A stretch of 64,000 nucleotides of DNA from Crossiella equi (GTDB taxonomy: Bacteria > Actinomycetota > Actinomycetes > Mycobacteriales > Pseudonocardiaceae), in NCBI RefSeq assembly GCF_017876755.1, contig NZ_JAGIOO010000001.1:2852001-2916000 (forward strand), given 5' to 3'. Within the stretch, counting starts at the first letter, position 1; every line of letters begins with the position of its first letter. Shown piece after piece: positions 1 to 8,779 of the stretch. A program made the translations under genes and the position numbers. Below the pieces are notes generated by a model, which searched no databases, was not told where the DNA came from, and was given only the letters and a program-made list of their open reading frames with translations.

Positions 1-429
1 CACCCGCTGCTGCTGCCCGCCGGAGAGCTGCCCCGGGCGGCGTTCCAGCAGCGCGGACAGGCTCAGCCCGCCCGCGGTCTCCTCGGCCACCGCCCGCTGC
101 TCGGCCTTGCCCGCACCGCGCACGCGCAGCGGGTAGCCGATGTTCTCCGCGACGCTCATGTGCGGGAACAGCGCGTAGTCCTGGAACACCATGGCCACGC
201 CGCGCTTGCCGGGCTCGGTGGCGCCCACCTCGGTCCCGCCGATCGCCAGCGAGCCCTCGGACGCCTGCTCCAGGCCCGCGATCGTGCGCAGCAGCGTGGT
301 CTTGCCGCAGCCGGACGGTCCGAGCAGTGCGAAGAACTCACCGTCGTTGACGGTCAGGTCCAGGCCGTCCACCGCGCGCACCCCGTTTGGGTACACAGTG
401 GACAGTCCGGACACGGTGATGCCCGCCAT
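1..429 (-). CDS. Sugar ABC transporter ATP-binding protein (partial, C-terminus beyond window)
   Basis: ATPase of a carbohydrate importer of the MalK/UgpC type, which would power uptake through the two permeases encoded just upstream. Only the first 143 residues are present. They show a Walker A motif (GPSGCGKTT), the Q-loop region (VFQDYALFPHMSV) and the ABC signature LSGGQQQRV, after which the window edge cuts the gene. Walker B, the H-loop and the regulatory TOBE domain would lie outside. The ATG at 429 shares its A with the stop of the preceding permease (TGATG), so translation is probably coupled. The family is certain; the substrate is not. Confidence 0.93.
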   Translation of the reverse strand, partial: MAGITVSGLSTVYPNGVRAVDGLDLTVNDGEFFALLGPSGCGKTTLLRTIAGLEQASEGSLAIGGTEVGATEPGKRGVAMVFQDYALFPHMSVAENIGYPLRVRGAGKAEQRAVAEETAGGLSLSALLERRPGQLSGGQQQRV

Positions 430-1250
430 CAGCTCTTGATCCCTCCGTGGAAGCGGAACCCGTAGCGCTTGCTGACGACGAGGTACAGCACCACCACCGG
501 TATCGAGTACAGCAGTGAGAACACCGGGATCACGGTGAGGTTGGCGCTGCCGCCCTCGTCCTGCAGCGTGCGCAGCAGCACCGCGGCGGGCTGCGCGTCG
601 ACGTCGCGCAGCACCAGGAACGGCAGCAGGAAGTTGCCCCAGGCGTTGACGAAGGCCCACACCAGGATCGTGGCGATCCCGGGCCGCGCCACCGGCAGCA
701 CCACGTGCCGCAGCACCTGGCCCGGCGAGGCCCCGAACACCCGCGCCGACTCCTCGTAGGAGCGCGGCACCGAGTCCATGAAGTCCTTGAGGATGAAGAT
801 GGCCGCGGGCAGCATGCCGCCCGCCAGCACCAGCGCGGTGCCGTACTGGGAGTTGATCAGGCCCAGCTGGAACATCATCACGAAGATCGGCACCATCGCG
901 GCGGTGCCGGTGACCACGCTGGAGAGCAGGAGCAGGACGTACAGCAGCACGTCCCGGCCCGGAATGCGCACGCGGGAGAGGGCGTAGCTGGCCAGCGCCG
1001 CGCACACCGTGGTCACGACCGTGGCCAGGCCGCACAGCACCAGCGAGTTCAGCAGCGAGGACAGCGCGTACGGGTGGGCCAGGGTGGTGCCGACGTTGTC
1101 CAGGGTCCACTCCGGCCAGCGCAGGCCCAGGCCGGGCTTGGCGTCGAAGGGCGCGCTGGCCAGCCACAGCATCGGCACCGCGAAGAAGGCCAGCACCACC
1201 GCGATGAGCGCGTGGAAACCCAGGCGGCGCACCACGAACCGGACCGTCAT
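429..1250 (-). CDS. Carbohydrate ABC transporter permease (MalG/UgpE-like)
   Basis: Inner-membrane permease of a binding-protein-dependent sugar importer, 273 residues, with about six hydrophobic helices. The EAA loop that contacts the ATPase is visible as 'SYEESARVFGASPGQVLRHV', followed by the typical C-terminal helices. I start it at the ATG at 1250 (MTVRFVVRR), because the longer open frame upstream is out-of-frame reading of the neighbouring permease. It overlaps that neighbour by 4 bp (ATGA) and the ATPase by 1 bp, so this is a tight operon in the order binding protein, MalF-like, MalG-like, ATPase. Confidence 0.92.
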   Translation of the reverse strand: MTVRFVVRRLGFHALIAVVLAFFAVPMLWLASAPFDAKPGLGLRWPEWTLDNVGTTLAHPYALSSLLNSLVLCGLATVVTTVCAALASYALSRVRIPGRDVLLYVLLLLSSVVTGTAAMVPIFVMMFQLGLINSQYGTALVLAGGMLPAAIFILKDFMDSVPRSYEESARVFGASPGQVLRHVVLPVARPGIATILVWAFVNAWGNFLLPFLVLRDVDAQPAAVLLRTLQDEGGSANLTVIPVFSLLYSIPVVVLYLVVSKRYGFRFHGGIKS

Positions 1251-2125
1251 GAGCGCCTCCGCAGCAGTCGCAGGTACAGACCGGAGACCAGCAGGTTGGC
1301 CACGAGCAGCAGCAGCGAGATCGCCGAGGCGTAGCCGAGCTGCCCGCCCTCCAGTGCCTGCCGGTAGATGAAGACCGGCAGCGTCTCCGAGGCGTGGTTG
1401 GGCCCGCCCGAGGTGAGCAGGAACGGGGTGAAGTCGTTGGCCGTCCACAGGCTGATCAGCAGCGTGTTGGTCAGCACGTGGCCCCGGATGTGCGGGAACA
1501 CCACGTCCCGCACGGTCTGCCAGCCGCTGGCCCCGACCAGGCGCGCGGTCTCCAGCTGCGAGGGCGGCACGCCGCCCAGCGCCGAGGAGTACAGCAGCAT
1601 GGAGAAGGCGGTGCCGCGCCAGGTGTTGAACACGATGATCGCGACCAGCGGGTACTCCACCAGCCAGGCCGTGCCCGGCGAGCCCAGCAGCAGGTTCAGC
1701 GTGCCGCCGTCGCGGTCCAGCACCGCGAACCACAGGTAGGCCACCACGGTGCTGGGCAGGATCCACGCCAGCAGTACCGTGCCCTCGGTCAGTCGTCGCA
1801 GCCACGGCCGCGCCCCGCGCAGCAGCCAGGCCAGGCCGAAGCCGAGCAGGTTCTGGCCGAGGACCGCCGAGCCGAGCACGAACAGCGCGGTCAGCCACAG
1901 CGAGTTGCGGAACAGGGCGTCCTGGAGCGCGGCCAGGAAGTTGTCCGCGCCGGTGACCCGGGGGCTGGCCGCGGCCGGGCCGGTGAGCTGGTAGTCGGTG
2001 ATGCCGATGTAGAGCGTCCACAGCGCCGGGAACAGCAGGAACACCGCGATCAGCAGCAGCGCGGGCAGGACGAAGGCGCTCGCCCTGGCCCGGCCCAGTC
2101 CGGCGACGTCAGCCCGCGTCGACAT
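1247..2125 (-). CDS. Carbohydrate ABC transporter permease (MalF/UgpA-like)
   Basis: Partner permease of the sugar importer, 292 residues with six predicted membrane helices (the first is ASAFVLPALLLIAVFLLF). An EAA-type loop reads 'ETARLVGASGWQTVRDVV'. The ATG at 2125 (MSTRADVAG) gives a 17-bp overlap with the end of the binding-protein gene; an in-frame codon at 2134 is an alternative start. The heterodimer with the MalG-like protein forms the channel. No substrate can be inferred from the permease. Confidence 0.9.
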   Translation of the reverse strand: MSTRADVAGLGRARASAFVLPALLLIAVFLLFPALWTLYIGITDYQLTGPAAASPRVTGADNFLAALQDALFRNSLWLTALFVLGSAVLGQNLLGFGLAWLLRGARPWLRRLTEGTVLLAWILPSTVVAYLWFAVLDRDGGTLNLLLGSPGTAWLVEYPLVAIIVFNTWRGTAFSMLLYSSALGGVPPSQLETARLVGASGWQTVRDVVFPHIRGHVLTNTLLISLWTANDFTPFLLTSGGPNHASETLPVFIYRQALEGGQLGYASAISLLLLVANLLVSGLYLRLLRRRS

Positions 2126-3497
2126 TGGCCTCACCCACGATCTTCGCCAGTGCCGCGCGGTAGGCGGCCAGCGCCTGCGCCGCGCTCCTGCCCGCCACCA
2201 CGTCCGCGGTGGCCTGCTGCAGCGCGGCCGAGACCCGGGGGTAGCCCGCGATGCCCGGCCGGTAGTGCGTGACCGCGAGGACCCGTTTGGCCACGAAGGA
2301 CAGCAGCGGGTCCCCGGCCAGCACCTCGTTGTTGACGTCCGTGCGCTGGGTGATCTGCGCGGCCCCGCCCAGCTTCGCCTTGACCGCCTCGGCCGAGCTC
2401 ATGAACTGGAGCAGCTCCCAGGCCTGCTGCGGGTAGCGCGAGGACGGGTTCGGCACCAGCACGCCCCCGCCGGACATGCTCACGAAGTCCCGGCCGCCGA
2501 CCCCGGGCGCGCGGGCGGGGATCATCGCCCAGCCGACCGCGGTGTCCCGGTCGGCCATCCTGGCCACGCCCTTGGTCGGCTCGACCACACCGCGCCAGAG
2601 GTAATCGCTCTCCAGCAGGATGCCGAGCTTGTTCTCGGCGAACAGCGCGAAGGACTTGTCGCGGCCCTTGGCCTCCTGCTGGAGCAGCGGGTCGCCGAGG
2701 CGTTCACGGTAGACCTTGGCGTACAGGTCGAGCACCTCGCCGAGCGCGGGCCCGGCGTACCACTTGCCGTCGCGGTAGAGCGGTTCGCCCGCGCTCTCCA
2801 GCAGCGGCAGCACACCCTGCATGGTGGTCGCCTCGCCCATCGCGGTGCCCGCGTTGAGCTGCAACGGGGTCACCCCGGGCAGCGCGCGCAGGGCGGCGGC
2901 CGCGTCCAGCACGTCGGTCCAGCCGCGCGGCTGCCAGTCCTGCGGCAGCCCGGCCTGGGCGAACAGCTTCTTGTTGAAGAACAGCACGCGCCCGTCGGTG
3001 CCCTCCGGCACGCCGTAGCGCTGCCCCTGGAAGCTGCCCAGGCCCTGCACGGCCTGCGGGATCTGCGTCCAGCCGTCCCAGGCGGCCACCTTGTCCCCGC
3101 CGAACATCTCGTCCAGCGGCCGGAGCTGGCCCGCCTCGGCGAACTCGCCGACCCAGATGCCGTCCACCGAGATGAGGTCGGCACCCGCGCCGGTCTTGAG
3201 GTCCAGGGCCACCTTGGTCTTGTAGTCCTCATCGCCGGCGCCGTTGCCCTGGAACCGGACAGTGGCCTTGCGGCCCTTGGCCCGCTGGGCCTCCACGAAG
3301 CGAGGGATCACCCACTCGTCGACCCACTGGGCGCGGGCGGAGTTCTTGCCGCCGGGCACCGCGTTCATGGTGACCGTGAGGCTGAACTCCGTCGCGTCGG
3401 CGTTCCGGCTGGGCTCGGTCCGCTGCGGTACGCCGAGACAACCGGCGAGCAGACCGAGCAGAGCGACCACCACGACCGGTGTCGCCATCCGGCGCAT
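2109..3497 (-). CDS. Extracellular sugar-binding lipoprotein (family 1)
   Basis: Substrate-binding component of the importer, about 462 residues. The N-terminus is a lipoprotein signal peptide with lipobox LLAGC, so LspA (5847-6428) would process it. The body has the hallmarks of family 1 binding proteins, including 'GRVLFFNKKLFAQAGL' and a C-terminal 'YPQQAWELLQFMSS'. An AAGGAGGTG ribosome site lies 4-5 bp before the ATG at 3497, which I prefer to the GTG at 3503. It is the first gene of the operon. The ligand is probably an oligosaccharide or glycerol-phosphate-like sugar, but this is only inferred from the family. Confidence 0.9.
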   Translation of the reverse strand: MRRMATPVVVVALLGLLAGCLGVPQRTEPSRNADATEFSLTVTMNAVPGGKNSARAQWVDEWVIPRFVEAQRAKGRKATVRFQGNGAGDEDYKTKVALDLKTGAGADLISVDGIWVGEFAEAGQLRPLDEMFGGDKVAAWDGWTQIPQAVQGLGSFQGQRYGVPEGTDGRVLFFNKKLFAQAGLPQDWQPRGWTDVLDAAAALRALPGVTPLQLNAGTAMGEATTMQGVLPLLESAGEPLYRDGKWYAGPALGEVLDLYAKVYRERLGDPLLQQEAKGRDKSFALFAENKLGILLESDYLWRGVVEPTKGVARMADRDTAVGWAMIPARAPGVGGRDFVSMSGGGVLVPNPSSRYPQQAWELLQFMSSAEAVKAKLGGAAQITQRTDVNNEVLAGDPLLSFVAKRVLAVTHYRPGIAGYPRVSAALQQATADVVAGRSAAQALAAYRAALAKIVGEANVDAG

Positions 3498-3646
3498 CCG
3501 CACCTCCTTGGGCGAGCCACGCGCCGTGATCGACGCGGGGTGAAATACTGATCAGACCACCCGGGGGATGACAAGGGTCACACTTCGGGTTTTGGCCCGG
3601 AGGGTGCGCGAACACGGCACCGAGGGGGAAGGGGTAGGTTCGGTTC

Positions 3647-4735
3647 GTGGTGTCGCCGGATCCCGTGGACATGCGCCTGCTCGCCCTGCTGGCCGAGTCG
3701 GGGCGCGCGGCACCCGTGCACGAGATCGCCGCCCGGGCGGGCATCGACCCCCGGGAGGCCGCGTCCAGGCTGGTGTCGCTGTCGGCCAGCGGGCTGCCGC
3801 TGATCGTGGGCGTGGAGTTCGACGCGAACGGGCTGCGCGGGGCCCTGGCCGCCGCGGGCGCGTGGGCGGGCTTCCCGCCGCCGCAGACCGCCCCGCCCCA
3901 GCCGCCGCAACCGCAGCCCCAGCCGGGCTACGGCCCCGGCTACGGTCCACACGGCACGCCCAGCGGCCCGTACAACACGCCGTACGGCACGCCCTCCGGC
4001 GCCTACGGCACCCCGTCAGGCCCCTACGGCACGCCGTCCGGTCCGTACGGCACGCCGTCCGGGCCCTACCCGCCGCCGCCGCCGACGGGCCCGTACCCGC
4101 CGCCGCCCGGCTACCCGGCGGGCCCGCCGAGCGGCAGCTTCCCGGCCCAGGCCCCGCCCCCGATGCCACCCCAGGCCCCGGTCCAGCCGCCAGCCGCCCA
4201 GCCGTACGCGACCCCGGGCGCGGACCCGATGAGCACCTGGGGCCCGCCGCAGTCCGCGGCCTGGGTCCGGGGTGACCAGCCCACCGTGGTCAGCGCCCCG
4301 GCCGCCGCGACCGGCCGCACCGGCGTGGTCGGCGGCTCGATGGAGGCCGAGGGCCTGGAGGGCGAACGCCTGGTCATCCAGCTCGTCGAGGTCGTCGACC
4401 CGGCGGACTTCCTGTTCACCGCGGCCGGTTACCGCCTCCAGGAGGGCGAGCGGGCCGTGGTCGTGCACACCGAGCTGCACAACAAGGGCCCGGTGCCCTT
4501 CGCCTCGCTGCCCGACCTGTACCTGGTGCTGCTCACCGAGGACGGCCAGCCGGTGTCCAAGGCCCCGGTCGGCCTGTCCTCCCGGCCGCCGCACCGCATC
4601 GGCGTGGCCCCGGGCGAGACCGCGGGCGGCCACACCGTCTACGTGCTGCCGGAGTCCCAGCGCATCACCCGGGTGCGCTGGAGCCCGCACCCGGACGACG
4701 AGGCCCGCAGTCTCACGTGGACGGTCGAGGACTAG
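3647..4735 (+). CDS. HTH-like N-terminus plus Gly/Pro/Tyr-rich repeat protein, function unknown
   Basis: A 362-residue protein in three parts. Residues 1-60 resemble a small winged-helix domain of the kind seen in AsnC/MarR-like proteins (MRLLALLAESGRAAPVHEIA, then IDPREAASRLVSLSASGLPL). Residues about 80-215 are a low-complexity linker rich in Pro, Gly and Tyr, with tandem YGTPSG units. Residues about 230-362 form a globular, probably beta-rich domain (LVIQLVEVVDPADFLFTAAG) like those of stress-type actinobacterial proteins. There is no signal peptide or membrane segment. The first of two consecutive GTG codons is at 3647; an ATG at 3671 is an alternative. It faces repeat array A at its 3' end. 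No function is assigned. Confidence 0.8.
   Translation: MVSPDPVDMRLLALLAESGRAAPVHEIAARAGIDPREAASRLVSLSASGLPLIVGVEFDANGLRGALAAAGAWAGFPPPQTAPPQPPQPQPQPGYGPGYGPHGTPSGPYNTPYGTPSGAYGTPSGPYGTPSGPYGTPSGPYPPPPPTGPYPPPPGYPAGPPSGSFPAQAPPPMPPQAPVQPPAAQPYATPGADPMSTWGPPQSAAWVRGDQPTVVSAPAAATGRTGVVGGSMEAEGLEGERLVIQLVEVVDPADFLFTAAGYRLQEGERAVVVHTELHNKGPVPFASLPDLYLVLLTEDGQPVSKAPVGLSSRPPHRIGVAPGETAGGHTVYVLPESQRITRVRWSPHPDDEARSLTWTVED
3950..4070 (+). repeat. In-frame minisatellite coding YGTPSG/PYGTPSG units
   Basis: Within the previous gene, a unit of about 18-21 bp built on 'ccgtacggcacgccgtcc' is repeated five to six times and encodes successive Tyr-Gly-Thr-Pro-Ser-Gly blocks. The repeat keeps the reading frame and codon-level similarity is high. 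This suggests recent expansion by slippage rather than independent selection of each codon. Confidence 0.85.
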
Positions 4736-4746
4736 CCACCCGAACC

Positions 4747-4904
4747 GGCCAACACGACGTACGAACTCGGCCAACACGCCCGAAGGCCTCAACCCCCGTC
4801 GGCGTGTTTGCCACCCCCGTACCTCGTGTTGGCCGGTTTCGTACCTCGTGTTGGCCGAGCCCGTACCCCGTGTTGGCCAGCCTCGTACCCCGTCTTGGCT
4901 GGCC
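4747..4904. repeat. 22-bp tandem/inverted repeat array A
   Basis: Array of 22-bp units between two convergent genes. Two units read forward (GGCCAACACGACGTAC and a degenerate copy). They are followed by about five in reverse orientation (GTACCTCGTGTTGGCC plus six variable bases), with exact 22-bp spacing over at least three copies. The first reverse copy is a GCGTGTTTGCC variant that is also present in array D. The inverted halves can pair in RNA. A period of 22 is not a multiple of three, so it is not a coding repeat. The array fills the gap between the Pro-rich gene and rluD, where a bidirectional terminator would be expected. Confidence 0.85.
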
Positions 4905-4917
4905 CGGGCGGGTCAGG

Positions 4918-5850
4918 TCACCAGCTGTCGGCGCGCAGCGAGTCCAGTGCCTCCTGGAGGTCCTGCGGGTACTCGCTGGTGAACTCCACCCACTCCTCGT
5001 GCGCCGGGTGGTGGAAGCCCAGCGTGCGCGCGTGCAGCCACTGCCGGGTGAGCTTGAGCTTCTTGGCCAGCACCGGGTCCGCGCCGTAGGTCAGGTCGCC
5101 CACGCACGGGTGCTTGAGCGCGGAGAAGTGCACGCGGATCTGGTGCGTGCGGCCGGTCTCCAGCTTCACGTCCACCAGGGACGCCGCCCGGAAGGCCTCC
5201 TGCACCTCGTAGTGCGTGACGCTCGGCTTGCCCGTGGCGACCACGGCGAACTTGTAGTCCTGCCGCGGGTGCCGGTCGATCGGGGCGTCGATCGTGCCCC
5301 GGCTCGGGTCCGGGTGGCCCTGCACCAGCGCGTGGTAGCGCTTCTCCACGGTGCGCTCCTTGAACGCCCGCTTGAGCACCGAGTACGCGTGCTCGCTCTT
5401 GGCCACCACCATCACGCCGGTGGTGCCGACGTCCAGCCGGTGCACCACGCCCTGGCGCTCGGCCGCGCCGCTGGTGGCGATCTGGATGCCCGCCGCCGCC
5501 AGGCCCGCGACCACGGTCGGGCCGGTCCAGCCCGGGCTCGGGTGCACGGCCACACCCACCGGCTTGTCGATCACCACGACGTCGTTGTCCTCGTAGATCA
5601 CCTCGAGGCCGTCGACCGGGGCGGCCAGCACCGGCACCGGGCGCTCGGGCTCGGGCAGCGTGACCTCCAGCCAGGAGCCCGCGACCAGGCGGTCGGACTT
5701 GCCCGCCGGGGAGCCGTCGAGCAGCACCCCGCCGTTCTCGGCCAGCCCGGCGGCCACCGTGCGCGACAGGCCGAGCAGCTTGGACAGCCCGGCGTCCACA
5801 CGCATGCCGTCCAGGCCGTCCGGGACGGGGAGGGTTCTCTGCTCGGTCAT
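4918..5850 (-). CDS. rluD: RluA/RluD-family 23S rRNA pseudouridine synthase
   Basis: Converts uridine to pseudouridine in rRNA. The 310-residue protein has an N-terminal S4-like RNA-binding segment ([20 protein letters not shown], residues about 15-60). It is followed by the RluA catalytic domain with the [15 protein letters not shown] motif, whose Asp is the catalytic residue. Downstream motifs RYHALVQG and [10 protein letters not shown] are typical. I start at the ATG at 5850 (MTEQRTLP); it overlaps lspA by 4 bp (ATGA), a pairing conserved in actinobacteria. The exact uridines modified cannot be read from sequence. Confidence 0.93.
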   Translation of the reverse strand: MTEQRTLPVPDGLDGMRVDAGLSKLLGLSRTVAAGLAENGGVLLDGSPAGKSDRLVAGSWLEVTLPEPERPVPVLAAPVDGLEVIYEDNDVVVIDKPVGVAVHPSPGWTGPTVVAGLAAAGIQIATSGAAERQGVVHRLDVGTTGVMVVAKSEHAYSVLKRAFKERTVEKRYHALVQGHPDPSRGTIDAPIDRHPRQDYKFAVVATGKPSVTHYEVQEAFRAASLVDVKLETGRTHQIRVHFSALKHPCVGDLTYGADPVLAKKLKLTRQWLHARTLGFHHPAHEEWVEFTSEYPQDLQEALDSLRADSW

Positions 5851-6428
5851 GCGGTCTCCTCCGCCGTCGCCTCTGTTCGAGGTGCCTGTTCCGTCTGTGC
5901 CGCCCGTGCCGTCCGCTGGGTGCGCGTGCCGTCGTAGTCGATGCCCAGCAGTGCCAGCAGGACAAGCAGCACACCACCGGACACGATGGCGGCGTCGGCG
6001 ATGTTGAACACCGGCCACACGCTGCCGTCCGGGGCGAACAGGGACAGGAAGTCCACCACGTGGCCCTCGCCGAAGCCCGGCGGTCGGGTCAGCCGGTCGG
6101 TGAGGTTACCGAGCGCGCCGCCCAGCACCAAGCCGACGCCCAGTGCCCAGCCGCGTGAGCGCAGCCGGGCGGCGAAGACGAGGATGGTCAGCACGACCAC
6201 CGCGGTGATCACGGTGAGCAACCAGGTCTGCCCCGGCAGCAGCGAGAACGCCGCGCCCGGGTTGTGCAGCAGCACCAGGTAGAGGCTGCCGCCCGCCACG
6301 CGCACCGGCGCCTGCCCGGCGAGGTGGGCGACCGCGAGGTCCTTGGTCACCAGGTCGGCCGCGAACACCAGCACCGCCGCCAGGGCGAACGGCACCAGGC
6401 GCCGCGAGGGCAGGTGGGGGTCACTCAC
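5847..6428 (-). CDS. lspA: Lipoprotein signal peptidase II
   Basis: Membrane aspartyl peptidase that removes the signal peptide from prolipoproteins after lipid attachment; several lipoproteins in this window (2109, 45197, 47785, 53120) are likely clients. The 193-residue protein has four hydrophobic helices. The two catalytic aspartates lie in GNLTDR (Asp111) and FNIADAAI (Asp145), and the conserved HNPGAAFSL is also present. The C-terminal tail of about 35 residues is charged and longer than in E. coli. It overlaps rluD by 4 bp. Confidence 0.96.
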   Translation of the reverse strand: MSDPHLPSRRLVPFALAAVLVFAADLVTKDLAVAHLAGQAPVRVAGGSLYLVLLHNPGAAFSLLPGQTWLLTVITAVVVLTILVFAARLRSRGWALGVGLVLGGALGNLTDRLTRPPGFGEGHVVDFLSLFAPDGSVWPVFNIADAAIVSGGVLLVLLALLGIDYDGTRTQRTARAAQTEQAPRTEATAEETA

Positions 6429-6450
6429 CTGCCCATTGTCCAGTACGGCC

Positions 6451-7809
6451 TCAGGCGTTGATGAACGGCGGCAGCGGGCGCGGGTCGTCCACCGGCGCGT
6501 ACCGCCCGTCGACGAGCTCGTAGCGCCAGCGCGGCCCCTCGGTGACCAGCGAGCGCAGCGCGGCCAGCACGCGGTCCACGTGCTCGGCGGTGCTGCCCAG
6601 GCCCAGGCTCACGCGCAGCGCGCGGGTGTCGTCGGACCCGGCCTGGCCGAGCAGGCGGCGGGTGGCGATGTGCGCGCAGAAGGCGCCATCCCGCACGCCG
6701 ATGCCGTGCTCGGCCGACAGCGCGGCGGCCAGCAGCCCGCAGTCCTGGCCGTCGACGGTGAAGCTGACCACCCCGACCCGCTCGTGCGCCTCACCGAAGA
6801 TCGACAGCTCCCGGAGCCCGGGGATCGCGGCCAGGCCCGCGCGCAGGCGGTTGAACAGCTCGGTCTCGTGCGCGATGACCGCGTCCCAGCCGTGCTGGGT
6901 GATGCTCTGGCAGGCGGTGGCGAAGGCGTGCACGCCCACCACGTTCGGCGAACCGGCCTCGTGCCGCTCCGGCGCCGGGGCCCAGCCCACGCCGAGGTGG
7001 TCGCCCCAGTCCACGACGTGCTTGGTGGCGCCGCCGCCGACCAGGTACGGGGCGGCCTGGTGCAGCCAGTCCGCGCGGCCGACGAGCGCGCCGCTGCCGA
7101 ACGGGGCGTACAGCTTGTGGCCGGAGAGCACCACGTAGTCCACGTCCAGTGCCTGGATGTCCACCGGGCGGTGCGGGGCCAGCTGCGCGGCGTCCAGCAC
7201 GACCCGCGCGCCGTGCCGGCGGGCCACGGCGGCGAGCTCCTCGACCGGCCACAGCTCGCCGGTCACGTTGGAGGCGCCGGTCAGCACGACCAGGCGGGCA
7301 CCCTCGGGGCAGCCGCGCAGGGCCTCCGCCAGCGCGCGCACGGCCAGCCGCGGGGTCTCCGGGGTGGCGATCCGGGTGACGTTCGGGCCACGCCAGGGCA
7401 GCAGCGCGGCGTGGTGGTCGGTGTCGAAGGTGACCACGCTGGTACCGCGCGGCACGCTGCGGGCCAGCAGGTTCAGCGCGTCGGTGCTGTTGCGGGTGAA
7501 CACCACGACGTCCTTGGCGTGCGCCCCGACGAAGCGCCGCAGCACCTCGCGGGCCTGCTCGTAGACCTTGGTGCAGACCTGGGAGTTGAACCCGGCGCCG
7601 CGGTGCACGCTGGCGTAGTAGGGCAGCAGCTCGTCCACGGCGTCGCGCACCGAGGCCAGACACGGCGCGGAGGCGGCGTGGTCGAGGTTGGCGTAGGTCA
7701 CGCGCTCCCCGGTGACCAGCGGCACCGTGGTGCTCGCGCCGACCACGGCGGGCACGGCGGCGGTGCTGGCGAGGTTGGCCTGGCCGGGGATGTAGGCGAG
7801 CGTGGACAT
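6451..7809 (-). CDS. Class V aminotransferase (cysteine desulfurase-like), under SAM-IV riboswitch
   Basis: PLP-dependent fold-type I enzyme, 452 residues, of the class V / NifS-like group. Visible features are 'ANLDHAASAPCL' at the substrate end, 'FTRNSTDALNLLA' for phosphate binding, 'VVLDAAQLAPH' with the PLP Asp, and the Schiff-base lysine in LSGHKLYAPFGSG. The likely chemistry is sulfur mobilisation from cysteine or a related lyase/transaminase reaction; the exact substrate is unknown. I start at the ATG at 7809, preceded by GGAGGAGTC, and not at upstream in-frame codons that lie in the RNA leader. The SAM-IV riboswitch just upstream implies a role in sulfur or methionine metabolism. Confidence 0.88.
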   Translation of the reverse strand: MSTLAYIPGQANLASTAAVPAVVGASTTVPLVTGERVTYANLDHAASAPCLASVRDAVDELLPYYASVHRGAGFNSQVCTKVYEQAREVLRRFVGAHAKDVVVFTRNSTDALNLLARSVPRGTSVVTFDTDHHAALLPWRGPNVTRIATPETPRLAVRALAEALRGCPEGARLVVLTGASNVTGELWPVEELAAVARRHGARVVLDAAQLAPHRPVDIQALDVDYVVLSGHKLYAPFGSGALVGRADWLHQAAPYLVGGGATKHVVDWGDHLGVGWAPAPERHEAGSPNVVGVHAFATACQSITQHGWDAVIAHETELFNRLRAGLAAIPGLRELSIFGEAHERVGVVSFTVDGQDCGLLAAALSAEHGIGVRDGAFCAHIATRRLLGQAGSDDTRALRVSLGLGSTAEHVDRVLAALRSLVTEGPRWRYELVDGRYAPVDDPRPLPPFINA

Positions 7810-7875
7810 GCAGACTCCTCCGGGGGTCCTGTTCGGACCTGCTGGAGGCCCGCGCTTGCCCGCCACGCTGCGTGA

Positions 7876-7966
7876 CGGACCAGGTCCTCACCCGGAGCAC
7901 CCCACCGCGGTAGGAGGGTTGCCGACCAGCGAGCCGGGGCTTGACGCTGGCACTCATGACCTTGGC
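7876..7966 (-). promoter_or_regulatory. SAM-IV riboswitch
   Basis: The minus strand reads AGGTCATGAGTGCCAGCGTC, then AAGCCCCGGC, GGCAACCCTCC, ACCGCGGTGGGGTGCTCCGG and GTGAGGACCT. This matches, as I recall it, the conserved core of the actinobacterial SAM-IV class. The closing stem pairs AGGTC (7962-7958) with GACCT (7886-7882). It ends about 70 nt before the class V aminotransferase start, so S-adenosylmethionine would be expected to repress that gene. Confidence 0.88.
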
Positions 7967-8068
7967 TTCGAGGCTAGCCGACGAGTGACGCTCTGGAGAA
8001 GACCCCGTCCAGATTCCGGGAAGCCGCAGGACGGGATGGACCTGCGGCTACGCAGCGTGACCCGGGTC

Positions 8069-8752
8069 TCACCAGGGCAGCGGCTGCCCGTGCCGGAAGA
8101 ACCCGCCCGTGGGACCGCCGTCCGGCAGGCGCACCGCCCACGCCACGCTGGCCACGCCCTCGGCGAGGGGCCCGCCGCCGGGGCCGCCCATGTCGGTGGC
8201 GATCCAGCCGGGGCAGACCGCGTTGACCAGGAACCGCGCGGAGGTCAGCTCGTGGGCGAGGGTCTTGGTGAGCATGTTCAGCGCGGCCTTGCTCACCGAG
8301 TAGCCGGGGCTGTCCACCGCGTACTCGCTGTGGAAGGACCCGGACTCGCTGGAGACGTTGACGATCCGGGGGTGCGCGCTGCGGCGCAGCAGCGGCAGCA
8401 GGGCCTGGGTGACCTGCCAGACGCCGAACAGGTTGGTGCCCAGGGTGTCCCGGACGGTGTCCAGGTCGGCGGTGACGGCCTGGACGTCCGGGTCGTAGTT
8501 GATGGCGGCGTTGTTGACCAGCACGTCCAGGTGCCCGTACTCCGCGCGCAGCTGTTCGGCGAGGGCGGCGGCCGAGGCCGGGTCGGTGACGTCGAGGGTC
8601 CGGATGTCGGCGGGCACGCCGTCCAGGGCCGCGCGGAGGGCGTCAGGGCGGCGGCCGGTGGCCACCACCCGGTCCCCGTCCTGCGCGAGCGAACGCGCGA
8701 GCCCCAGGCCGATGCCGCGGTTGGCACCGGTGATCAGCACGATGCGGGACAT
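8069..8752 (-). CDS. SDR-family NAD(P)-dependent oxidoreductase
   Basis: Short-chain dehydrogenase/reductase of 227 residues. The Rossmann fold shows TGANRGIGLG at residues 7-16, the NNAA motif (LVNNAAINYD), a Ser in NVSSESGS and the YSVSK catalytic Tyr-Lys pair. The cofactor loop (VVATGRRPDAL) with Arg residues after beta-2 favours NADPH. The family is certain; the substrate is not predictable. It stands between the antiporter and the riboswitch leader on the same strand, with a 27-bp gap to the antiporter stop. Confidence 0.9.
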   Translation of the reverse strand: MSRIVLITGANRGIGLGLARSLAQDGDRVVATGRRPDALRAALDGVPADIRTLDVTDPASAAALAEQLRAEYGHLDVLVNNAAINYDPDVQAVTADLDTVRDTLGTNLFGVWQVTQALLPLLRRSAHPRIVNVSSESGSFHSEYAVDSPGYSVSKAALNMLTKTLAHELTSARFLVNAVCPGWIATDMGGPGGGPLAEGVASVAWAVRLPDGGPTGGFFRHGQPLPW

Positions 8753-8779
8753 CGGTCCATTGTGCCGGCGGACCCCGCC

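Noticed and set aside
4740-4910. Coding potential in array A
   Set aside because: The 22-bp period shifts the reading frame at each unit, and the only open frames are tandem nonsense peptides.
7810-7957. Short reading frames over the SAM-IV leader
   Set aside because: They coincide with a structured RNA and have no ribosome site; the protein-like signal is chance in a high-GC sequence.
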